From Deltaproteobacteria bacterium (lineage in GTDB: Bacteria > Myxococcota_A > Polyangia > JAAYKL01): a stretch of 64,000 bases of DNA. The stretch's first letter is position 1. Each line of letters opens with the position of its first letter. The notes beneath the pieces are model-generated. The model did no database searches. It was not told the origin of the DNA and saw nothing but the letters and a program-made list of their open reading frames with translations. Shown piece by piece: positions 49,630 through 57,313 of this stretch. Made by a program: the position numbers and the translations under genes. The DNA lies in the NCBI GenBank assembly GCA_016935665.1, contig JAFGQN010000077.1, positions 1 to 64,000 on the forward strand, given 5' to 3'.

Positions 49630-50853
49630 TTACAGTTGTTTCAACGCGTCTCTGGCGGCTGGAAATGGGCTTAAAGCGCGGTGAAAGATGCCGAGGCTGT
49701 ACGCAATCACGAGACCGTAGTTGGTTATGGGGACGCCGGCTTCGCGACATTTATGCAATCGGCTCAACATGGCGCGCCGGTTAAACATGCAGCCGCCGCA
49801 GTGAATCACCAGTTTGTATTCACCGAGATTTTCGGGAAAGTCGTGCCCCTGCACGGTATGGAAATCCAGCTGGCCACCCACATATTGTGTGAGCCAGCGG
49901 GGGATTTTAACACGACCAATATCCTCGCCGATGGGATGATGACTGCAGGCTTCAGCCACCAGAATCTTGTCGCCGGGGCGCAGAGAGTCCACCGACAATG
50001 CGCCTTTGACCTGTGTGGTGAGATCTCCTTTAAAACGGGAAAACAGCACCGAGAAACTGGTCATTGGAACATCGGGCGGGGTATCGGCAGCCACTTTTAA
50101 AAAGGCCTGAGAATCGGTAACCACCAGCGCGGGCGGCGTTTTAAAGTTTTCCAGAACGTGGCGCAGTTCGCGCTCTTTAACCACCAGCGCCGCCGCATCG
50201 TTGTCGAGCAAATCGCGGATGGTTTGAACCTGGGGCAGAATGAGTCTGCCTTTGGGCGCCTCTTTATCAATGGGCACCACCAGCACTGCGGTTTCTCCGG
50301 GACGTACCAAATCGGCCACAATGGGAATATTGCCAATATAGTCTTCAGGGGCGACCTTCAGCAACGCTTCGCGTACATCGGAAATGCCAATATTATGTAC
50401 TGCCTGGGTATAGACAACAGGAATCTTTTGTTCTGTAAGCCGAGCAATCACGTGGGTATCCGGAGTGGCAATATCGGCCTTGTTGAAAACAACCGCCACG
50501 GGGACTTCCGCCTCAACAAAGCGGCCCAGCAGCGTCTCCTCAAATGTTGTCCACACGCCGTCGGATATAATGACCCCCAAATCAGTGCGGTCCAGCGCAC
50601 GGTGCGTCTTTTGCACTCTCGCTTCCCCCAGCGCCCCCACGTCGTCCACGCCAGCGGTGTCCAGAAAAAGTACCGGGCCAAGAGGGAGCAGTTCCATAGG
50701 CTTTTCCACAGGATCCGTGGTTGTCCCCGCAACGTCTGAAACAATGGACACACTCTGCCGGGTGAGCGCGTTCAGCAAACTCGATTTGCCCACATTGCGT
50801 CTGCCAAACAGGCCAATGTGCAACCGAAAGCCTTTAAACGTTCTCTTTTTCAT
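49630..50853 (-). CDS. hydF: [FeFe]-hydrogenase maturation GTPase HydF
   Basis: This 407-residue scaffold protein carries the 2Fe precursor of the H-cluster and delivers it to apo-hydrogenase. The N-terminal GTPase domain has P-loop GRRNVGKS (17-24), DTAG and NKAD. The C-terminal cluster domain has Cys303-Ser-His305 and His351-Cys352-Gly-Gly-Cys355, matching the CxH...HCxxC [4Fe-4S] site. All three ligand cysteines are present. It abuts the aspartase-like gene with no gap (stop at 50854, ATG at 50853), so coupling is tight. It is the last gene of the rex-hyd operon. Confidence 0.96.
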   Translation of the reverse strand: MKKRTFKGFRLHIGLFGRRNVGKSSLLNALTRQSVSIVSDVAGTTTDPVEKPMELLPLGPVLFLDTAGVDDVGALGEARVQKTHRALDRTDLGVIISDGVWTTFEETLLGRFVEAEVPVAVVFNKADIATPDTHVIARLTEQKIPVVYTQAVHNIGISDVREALLKVAPEDYIGNIPIVADLVRPGETAVLVVPIDKEAPKGRLILPQVQTIRDLLDNDAAALVVKERELRHVLENFKTPPALVVTDSQAFLKVAADTPPDVPMTSFSVLFSRFKGDLTTQVKGALSVDSLRPGDKILVAEACSHHPIGEDIGRVKIPRWLTQYVGGQLDFHTVQGHDFPENLGEYKLVIHCGGCMFNRRAMLSRLHKCREAGVPITNYGLVIAYSLGIFHRALSPFPAARDALKQL

Positions 50854-52248
50854 CTATTCTCCAAGTTTACATACAGCAAAGTGCGATAACAATGCGTCCA
50901 GTTCATGCTTCTCGATGAGTTCGTCCGCCAGTACAATATCCTGCAGAGAACGCTCTGTAACGCGGGCGCGTTTCACCAGGTCTGCCACCACTTCATATCC
51001 CAGTCTGGAGACCAGGGCCGTCGCCAATGCCGACGATCGCGCCACATTCTCAGCGGTCTGTTCCTCATCCACCAGAACGGTTTCGATGCAGTGGCGGCGA
51101 AAGATGGATACCGCATTGGCGAGCATCTCCAGGTTGCAAAGCAGATTTTCCGCCACGATGGGCAAAAACGGATTCAACTCCAGACTGCCGTTTGCACATG
51201 CTGTTTTGATCACACTGTCGTTGCCCATCACCTGCATGGCCACCTGAGTCACCGCCTCGGGGATGACCGGATTTATTTTGGCGGGCATGATGGATGAGCC
51301 CACCTGACGCTGAGTCAGTATCAGCTCTCCGATGCCCGCTTCCGGTCCGCTGGACAAAAAGCGAATATCAGAGGCCATCTTCTGCAATGTGGCGGCACAG
51401 GCACATATAATGCCGGATACTTCAACATATACATCTGCATTTTGCGTACAGTCCACCAGGTTTTCCGCGCGCGCCAGGGGTACCCCCGTTTGCTCCCGAA
51501 GCACATCCACCACCTGAAAAATGTATTGTCTGGGAGCACCCAGTCCGGTGCCAATCGCAGTTCCCCCCAGATTCACCACACGCAATCGCTCCTGACATTT
51601 ATAAATGCGCCAGCGATCCCGTCCGGTGGCATCGGCAAACGCACCGAATTGTCTGCCGACAGTGGTCAGCACCGCATCCTGATACTGAGTGCGCCCCACC
51701 TTGACCACTTCAGCGAACTGTTTTTCCTTTTCCTGTAATGACTCCTGAAGCAGCAGTATCTGCTGTTCCAACTCCTGAAGCAGTCTAATGGCCGCCAGTT
51801 TCAGCGCGGTGGGATAGGTATCATTGGTGGACTGATGCAGATTCACATGGTTCAAAGGAGAGATAACACCGTAGCTCCCAGGTGATTTGCCAAGGCGCAA
51901 AAGGGCGGCATTGGCCAGCACTTCATTGACATTCATATTGGTGCTGGTGCCCGCTCCGCCCTGAAATGCATCCACAACAATGTGTTCAGTAAATTCCCCG
52001 TCATCCATCTGCATACATACCGCCAGTAATGCATCGATGGCGGGTGGGCTCAAATTCAGTTTGGCAAGGTCTCTGTTGACTGTGGCGGCCGCTCTTTTTA
52101 CGGCGCCAAATGCGCGAATCAGGGAGGGGTGTGGCGTCCGTCTTGATAATGGAAAGTTTTCCAGCGCCCGCGCGGTGTGAATGCCAAACAAGGCGTCTTG
52201 GGGCACCTGCATTTGGCCGAGGCTATCTTTTTCGGTGCGAAAGGACAT
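50854..52248 (-). CDS. aspA: aspartase/fumarase superfamily lyase (aspartate ammonia-lyase-like)
   Basis: The 464-residue protein shows the superfamily signature GSSIMPAKINPVIPE with the catalytic Ser, plus VVDAFQGGAGTSTNMNVNEV and VGRTQYQDAVLTT, as in aspartase. It should deaminate aspartate to fumarate and ammonia in the cytosol. Its place between hydG and hydF is seen in other hyd maturation clusters. The ammonia could supply the amine of the dithiomethylamine bridge, but this is inference. ATG at 52248 lies 13 bases after hydG with AAGG ahead. In-frame upstream codons would overlap hydG. Confidence 0.9.
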   Translation of the reverse strand: MSFRTEKDSLGQMQVPQDALFGIHTARALENFPLSRRTPHPSLIRAFGAVKRAAATVNRDLAKLNLSPPAIDALLAVCMQMDDGEFTEHIVVDAFQGGAGTSTNMNVNEVLANAALLRLGKSPGSYGVISPLNHVNLHQSTNDTYPTALKLAAIRLLQELEQQILLLQESLQEKEKQFAEVVKVGRTQYQDAVLTTVGRQFGAFADATGRDRWRIYKCQERLRVVNLGGTAIGTGLGAPRQYIFQVVDVLREQTGVPLARAENLVDCTQNADVYVEVSGIICACAATLQKMASDIRFLSSGPEAGIGELILTQRQVGSSIMPAKINPVIPEAVTQVAMQVMGNDSVIKTACANGSLELNPFLPIVAENLLCNLEMLANAVSIFRRHCIETVLVDEEQTAENVARSSALATALVSRLGYEVVADLVKRARVTERSLQDIVLADELIEKHELDALLSHFAVCKLGE

Positions 52249-52261
52249 CGTGCGCCTTTTC

Positions 52262-53659
52262 TCAGCAGTATACATCCCGTTTGCCGTCATGGATTCTGGT
52301 CAGTAATTTTTCGGAAATGCGTCGAGGTTCGTCGTCCAATTGGCTCATTGTGTTCTGAATGCACTGCTCCCCCACCCTGCGTGTTTCCTCTGAGGCGAAA
52401 TCCTTGAGGTACTCCATGAACGTTGAAATGCCATTGGGATCGCAGTGACGGCGAATATCCCCGGGGCGCGCCATATCCATGAAATCAGCGCCAACGCGAC
52501 CGAGCCGATAGCAGCCGGTGCAAAAGGACGGCATATAACCCATCGAGGCAACGTCGCGCACCACCTCATCGAGTGAACGGTGATCTCCCAGCGAAAACTG
52601 AGAACCGTTGTCGCCCTGGATTTCGCTGTACCCCCCCGGATTGGTTCGACTGCCGGCCGAAATCTGTGACACGCCCAGCGCAAAACTTTCGCGACGGATA
52701 TTGGGTGTTTCACGGGTCGACATAATGATGCCGGTATACGGCACAGACAGCCGCAATATGGCAACCAGTTTCTGAAAAGATTTATCATCAATTGGCGCAG
52801 GTGGTCTCGACGCCATGGGAGAACCGCTGGCGGGTTCCAGCCGTGGTACGCTCACCGTGTGAGGACCAATGCCAAATCGTCGTTCGAGGTACTCGATATG
52901 GCTTTTCAGTGCCAGCATCTCGTAACGCCAGTCACACAATCCGAACAGCACCCCAATTCCCACATCATTAAGGCCCGCCTCCAGGGCTCTGTCAATGGCA
53001 CTCAGACGCCAGTTGTAATCGGCTTTTTTTCCGGCCAGATGGACCTGACTGTATACCTTGCGATTATAGGTCTCCTGAAACAGCTGATACGTGCCGATTT
53101 TCCGTTCCTTCAACTGCAAAAACTCGTCCGCCGTTAATGGTGCCACGTTCACGTTGACTCTGCGGATTTCTCCTGAGCCTTCACGAACACTGTAGATTGT
53201 ATCTATGGCATCCAGTACGTAGTTGAAACCCTGTTTGGGATACGACTCTCCGGCCACCAATAGCACGCGTTTGTGCCCGCTCGAAATAAGAGCAAGAGTT
53301 TCCCGTGCAATTTCGTCCTGTGTCAGGGAGCGCCGTTCAATGTCTTTGTTTTTTGCGCGAAATGCACAATACGTGCATTCATTTTTACACAGGTTTGACA
53401 CGTACATCGGTGCAAAAATAACGAGTCGCCGACCGTAAATCTCATTTTTCACATAACGCGCGGCGGAAAACAATTCATTGAGCAGCGGCTCGCTTTCAAT
53501 CGCCATGAGGCCAATCATGTCGCTCTGATTTAACCCTTTGAGTTCTCTGGCTTTATCCAGAATCTCCCGAACCCAAATGTCATCTTCACTCCGTTCGCGA
53601 CGGAGTACTTGAGTGATATACTTATCATTTACAATTGGTTCACGCCGGGGCATCAGCAT
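52262..53659 (-). CDS. hydG: [FeFe]-hydrogenase maturation radical SAM tyrosine lyase HydG
   Basis: This 465-residue enzyme cleaves tyrosine to p-cresol and provides CO and cyanide bound to iron for the H-cluster. The radical SAM CX3CX2C motif is CKNECTYC (Cys 91, 95, 98). The C-terminal auxiliary cluster ligands are Cys 380, 383 and 406 (FCTGCYRLGRVG and HCDPN), a CX2CX22C site specific to HydG over ThiH. ATG at 53659 has GGGAGAGG. GTG at 53665 is two codons upstream. The gene follows the receiver-kinase by 20 bases. Confidence 0.96.
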   Translation of the reverse strand: MLMPRREPIVNDKYITQVLRRERSEDDIWVREILDKARELKGLNQSDMIGLMAIESEPLLNELFSAARYVKNEIYGRRLVIFAPMYVSNLCKNECTYCAFRAKNKDIERRSLTQDEIARETLALISSGHKRVLLVAGESYPKQGFNYVLDAIDTIYSVREGSGEIRRVNVNVAPLTADEFLQLKERKIGTYQLFQETYNRKVYSQVHLAGKKADYNWRLSAIDRALEAGLNDVGIGVLFGLCDWRYEMLALKSHIEYLERRFGIGPHTVSVPRLEPASGSPMASRPPAPIDDKSFQKLVAILRLSVPYTGIIMSTRETPNIRRESFALGVSQISAGSRTNPGGYSEIQGDNGSQFSLGDHRSLDEVVRDVASMGYMPSFCTGCYRLGRVGADFMDMARPGDIRRHCDPNGISTFMEYLKDFASEETRRVGEQCIQNTMSQLDDEPRRISEKLLTRIHDGKRDVYC

Positions 53660-53679
53660 TGGCACACCTCTCCCTTTTA

Positions 53680-54807
53680 TTAAACAGATTGAACGGGAAG
53701 CTCCACTTTAAAAGTTGTTCCCTTTTCCCACTCACTGATGGCGCGAATATCGCCACCATACAACTGAACGATTTTTTTCACCGTAGACAATCCCAAACCA
53801 GAGCCTTCGATATGTCTCGTTTTTTCGTTTTTCATTCGAACAAATTCACCAAAAAGCTTACCAAGTTCCTTCTCGGTCATCCCGATACCGGTATCTTCGA
53901 TTTCAACCTGATACCCCCTGGCGTCTTTCAACACTCGCACCATCACCTTGCCGTTGTCTCGATTGTATTTCACCGCATTGGAAACCAGATTGTTCATCAC
54001 AATTTCAATCTCGCTGCGATCTCCTTCAAAGATCATATACGGAGCAACTTCCAGCTCCAGCGAAATTCCTCTGGCATTGGCACTGAATTCCACAAGTTCG
54101 AGGGCGCCACGAAGCAGTTCCCCAAGGTCAATCGGCTCAAGTTTGCGCTGTTTTGTTCCCGCTTCAATCCGAGTTAAATCGAGTAAGTCAAAAATAAGTT
54201 TTCGCATGCCCGCCAGCCGGGCGAGGCTGCGCTCCACGATGCGAGTCTGGGTCTCTTCATCTTTAACGGCACCGCTTCGAAACAGCTCCAGATACCCTTC
54301 CACAGCACCGATTGGCGCTTTCAACTCATGGGAAAGCACCGATATAAATTCAAACCGAACACGACGCTTTTCATCCGCCAGTTTTTGGGCCTGCCGCTGT
54401 AGAATCAAATTTTTGGTAGCCTGGCGCACAGTGGCCCGAAGCTCCTGCGGCGTAAACGGTTTGGCCAGAAAATCAAATGCCCCCTGCTTTGTCGCCGATA
54501 CGGCAATATCGAGGGATGCATACGCGGTCATCATGATCACCAGAGCATCGGGACACAGTTTTTTTGCTTCAGATAACACCTCGATACCACTGATTCCTGG
54601 CAATTTGTAGTCCAGCAAAAGAAGGTCGTATGAATTCTCCTTCAGTCGCTCCACCGCTTCCTCGCCGGAAGCGGCCAAATCCAGTTCAAACGAAACGTTG
54701 CAATCCAAATCATGAAAGCTGGCCACATATTTGCGCAGTGCCCGCTGCACTCCCAGGCGCATTCCGTCCTCGTCATCAGTGACAAGTATGCGGGTGACAT
54801 CGGTCAT
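53680..54807 (-). CDS. receiver-histidine kinase (REC-HisKA-HATPase)
   Basis: The 375-residue soluble protein has an N-terminal receiver (about 5-120) with TDDE, phospho-Asp in LLLDYKLPG and Lys in LAKPFT, then HisKA with H-box VLSHELKAPIGA and HATPase_c with N-box (NLVSNAVKYN), G1 (DTGIGMT) and a G2 box (GSGLGLS). A receiver in front of a kinase means it can be switched by an upstream phosphodonor. The start ATG overlaps the preceding receiver gene (ATGA). It lies inside the hydrogenase operon, between the H-cluster kinase and hydG. It has no DNA-binding domain. Confidence 0.93.
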   Translation of the reverse strand: MTDVTRILVTDDEDGMRLGVQRALRKYVASFHDLDCNVSFELDLAASGEEAVERLKENSYDLLLLDYKLPGISGIEVLSEAKKLCPDALVIMMTAYASLDIAVSATKQGAFDFLAKPFTPQELRATVRQATKNLILQRQAQKLADEKRRVRFEFISVLSHELKAPIGAVEGYLELFRSGAVKDEETQTRIVERSLARLAGMRKLIFDLLDLTRIEAGTKQRKLEPIDLGELLRGALELVEFSANARGISLELEVAPYMIFEGDRSEIEIVMNNLVSNAVKYNRDNGKVMVRVLKDARGYQVEIEDTGIGMTEKELGKLFGEFVRMKNEKTRHIEGSGLGLSTVKKIVQLYGGDIRAISEWEKGTTFKVELPVQSV

Positions 54808-55208
54808 ATTTTATCCGTTTTACACAGGCGATGAATTTCGCGTTTGAGTTGTTCAAAGCGGATGGGTTTAGGCAATATGGCATCGGCCTTAATCCACGAT
54901 CCCTCTTCGCCCACCGTCCCAAATTCCAAACCGGTTTCACTGGTTACCGCGGTGACAAGAATCACTGGAACGCCGGCATCTTTCTTTTTGATATTGTATG
55001 CAAGTACGAATCCATCATCGGTTTCATCCATCATCAGGTCCAGAATCGCCAAATCCGGCGTCACGGTTTCCAACAGTTTCTCGGCTTCCCTGCGCGAATG
55101 GGCGGCAACCACTTCATAGTTTTCAGTCTCCAGAAACAACCGGTGCTGCTCCAAAAAATCTACATCATCATCTACAAGTAAAACGATCTTCTTCAAATTG
55201 CTGTTCAT
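54804..55208 (-). CDS. single-domain receiver
   Basis: The 134-residue protein is a single receiver domain with the acidic cluster VDDDVD, phospho-Asp in AILDLMMDE and Lys in LPKPIR. It has no output domain, so it should act by protein contact or shuttle phosphate between the two kinases around it. ATG at 55208 has GAGGA. The frame is open further upstream to 55256, without a better site. It starts 70 bases after the H-cluster kinase and overlaps the receiver-kinase by four bases. Confidence 0.92.
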   Translation of the reverse strand: MNSNLKKIVLLVDDDVDFLEQHRLFLETENYEVVAAHSRREAEKLLETVTPDLAILDLMMDETDDGFVLAYNIKKKDAGVPVILVTAVTSETGLEFGTVGEEGSWIKADAILPKPIRFEQLKREIHRLCKTDKI

Positions 55209-55278
55209 GGTTGTCCTCTTTATTTCGTTTGCAGTAATTCCACTGGATGCTTCCATTCCAGGACGGAAGCATCAACGA

Positions 55279-57300
55279 CTAACTGGCGCCTGAGCGCCTT
55301 GGAATACTGACTGTAAATTTTGTTCCGGTAGGCCCCCCTGACGCATCCGCGTTGGAGCTTACTGAAATTTGTCCCCGGTGCATTTTCACGATGCCATATG
55401 ACACGCTCAATCCGAGTCCCGTTCCCTTTCCAATTTTCTTGGTAGTAAAAAACGGTTGAAACACCTTGTCGATATTGTCTTTAGCGATGCCCACGCCAGT
55501 GTCCTTGAAAGTAAATTTAACTCTGGACGAGTCATCTTTGGTGCAAATGGTTAATTGGCCTCCATCCGGCATTGCCGCATAGGCGTTGGCAATAATATTG
55601 GTAAATACCTGCGTCATCTGATCCGGGTCCATTTCGCAAATGGAATCGGCGTGTCCAAACTTCATGTCCACCCCAATGTTCTCGGGTCTGGGAATGCTTT
55701 CCACGCATTGACGCAGATGCTGCTCCAGATTCACTTCTTCAAACAGCACCTTGTTTTCCCGGGCAAAATCAAGCAGATTGGAAACGATTCGCTTACTGCG
55801 CTGCGCCTGATCTGCAATGAGTTTGAGGTCTTCGTACATCTCTGACTGAGTGTTGATTTCATCCAGCAGAAGATGAGAGTACATCAGCACCACCCCAAGT
55901 GGATTATTCAACTCATGGGCCACACCAGCGGCCAGCTGTCCCATGCTTGCCAGTTTTTCCGATTGAATCAACTGATCCTGTGCATTCGCCAGCCGCTTGT
56001 CGGAAACAGACAAATCATTAATGGTCTGCTTCAGCCGTTCAATCACGTAAGGCAGGCACATTTCCTCCTCGGCCAGCCCTTTGTGAATGGCAATGGCATG
56101 GGCGCGACAGGTGGGATATCCGCAGGCGCCGCAATTGAGTTCGTCAGAATAATCCTTTTTCCCCAGACGTTCCAGAATATCGTGCAGTTCATCGTATGAT
56201 GGCGTGGGAATACGCTGATCATCCGGTGAAAATTCGCGAGACAAATCCAGCGATGCAAATCGATTCATATCCTCATGGTGCTGTTGTTTTTTTGACTGAT
56301 AGTTGCGAAACCGCACGTATTGACTCACCCGGGAACGGCGCCGAAACTGTGGCTCGGTGGACACCATTCCCGGGCCCATAATACAACCGTTACATGAGAG
56401 AACTTCCAGCAGCTTCGCATCCATTTTACTGTCGGCAAATTCCTCGATAGCCTGAACAAACTCAATGATTCCATCCGCGGTCACGATTTCATCGCCAACC
56501 AGATCCTCATACATATCGGCGGCCTGCAGCATGCCCCGTGTGATGGGGAACAACGCTCCAAGTCCACCATGAGGCGGATCAAAATCGGAAGTAATTGCGG
56601 TTTTCGATGAAATTCTGGCCACAGAAAACATCTCTTTAAGCTCTTTAAACGTGAGAACTTCATCAATTTCGCCAGCCACGTCATCGCTGCAGGCTTCCGC
56701 CTTTTTAGCGATGCAGGGGCCAATGAACACTACCTTTAACTCCGGGCCATGTATCTCATGTAACGCTCTGGCCAGTGCAATCATAGGTGAAACAATAGGC
56801 GCCAGCTGCGGCACGATATTGGAATGGTATTTCTCCACATAGCTGACCACAGCCGGACAGGTCGTGGCAATATAGCCGCGCACATTGCGCTCCAGCATCA
56901 GTCGACGGTAGCGTTCCGCCACCAAATCCGCACCAAATGAAACTTCAGTGACCAAATCGAAACCCAGCTCGCGCAACATTCCCACCAGCACCCGAAAATC
57001 CATACCTGGAAACTCCGCGGGAAAACTGGGTGCAATGCACGCGACCACCTGTTTTTCGCTTTTCAAAAGCGTTTCCACAGATTTGGTGGCGCGAACAAAA
57101 CGTTTCGCCCCCTGACTGCATACCTTGACGCAGTTACCACAGGCAATGCATCGAGGCGGCATCACTTCGGCCTGCCCATCCTCAATGCGAATGGCTTTGG
57201 CGGGACACTCACGGACGCAGGTGTAGCATACTCTGCATTTATCCTTGATGGTGCGCACAAAACCGGTTTGTGCCGTTGTCAAAGGTTCTTTATTGCTCAT
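55279..57300 (-). CDS. [FeFe]-hydrogenase-like H-cluster sensor histidine kinase
   Basis: The 673-residue fusion starts with a 2x[4Fe-4S] ferredoxin domain (Cys 22, 25, 28, 32 and 51, 54, 57, 61). An H-cluster domain of the sensory type (about 85-310) follows, with L1 TTCPAVV (Cys 148), L2 GPCIAKK (Cys 196) and L3 VLSCNGCIMGPGM (Cys 303, 306). A further [4Fe-4S] domain (CGACGYPTC, 390-398, plus Cys 415) precedes a HisKA/HATPase_c kinase (His 462 in AHELNNPLG; G2 box GTGLGLS). Group C/D 'sensory' hydrogenases show similar motifs. It should sense H2 or redox state and start a phosphorelay. The L1 threonine in place of the first Cys implies slow or no catalysis. ATG at 57300 lies 13 bases after hydA. 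Confidence 0.92.
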   Translation of the reverse strand: MSNKEPLTTAQTGFVRTIKDKCRVCYTCVRECPAKAIRIEDGQAEVMPPRCIACGNCVKVCSQGAKRFVRATKSVETLLKSEKQVVACIAPSFPAEFPGMDFRVLVGMLRELGFDLVTEVSFGADLVAERYRRLMLERNVRGYIATTCPAVVSYVEKYHSNIVPQLAPIVSPMIALARALHEIHGPELKVVFIGPCIAKKAEACSDDVAGEIDEVLTFKELKEMFSVARISSKTAITSDFDPPHGGLGALFPITRGMLQAADMYEDLVGDEIVTADGIIEFVQAIEEFADSKMDAKLLEVLSCNGCIMGPGMVSTEPQFRRRSRVSQYVRFRNYQSKKQQHHEDMNRFASLDLSREFSPDDQRIPTPSYDELHDILERLGKKDYSDELNCGACGYPTCRAHAIAIHKGLAEEEMCLPYVIERLKQTINDLSVSDKRLANAQDQLIQSEKLASMGQLAAGVAHELNNPLGVVLMYSHLLLDEINTQSEMYEDLKLIADQAQRSKRIVSNLLDFARENKVLFEEVNLEQHLRQCVESIPRPENIGVDMKFGHADSICEMDPDQMTQVFTNIIANAYAAMPDGGQLTICTKDDSSRVKFTFKDTGVGIAKDNIDKVFQPFFTTKKIGKGTGLGLSVSYGIVKMHRGQISVSSNADASGGPTGTKFTVSIPRRSGAS

Positions 57301-57313
57301 GATGCGCCATCTG

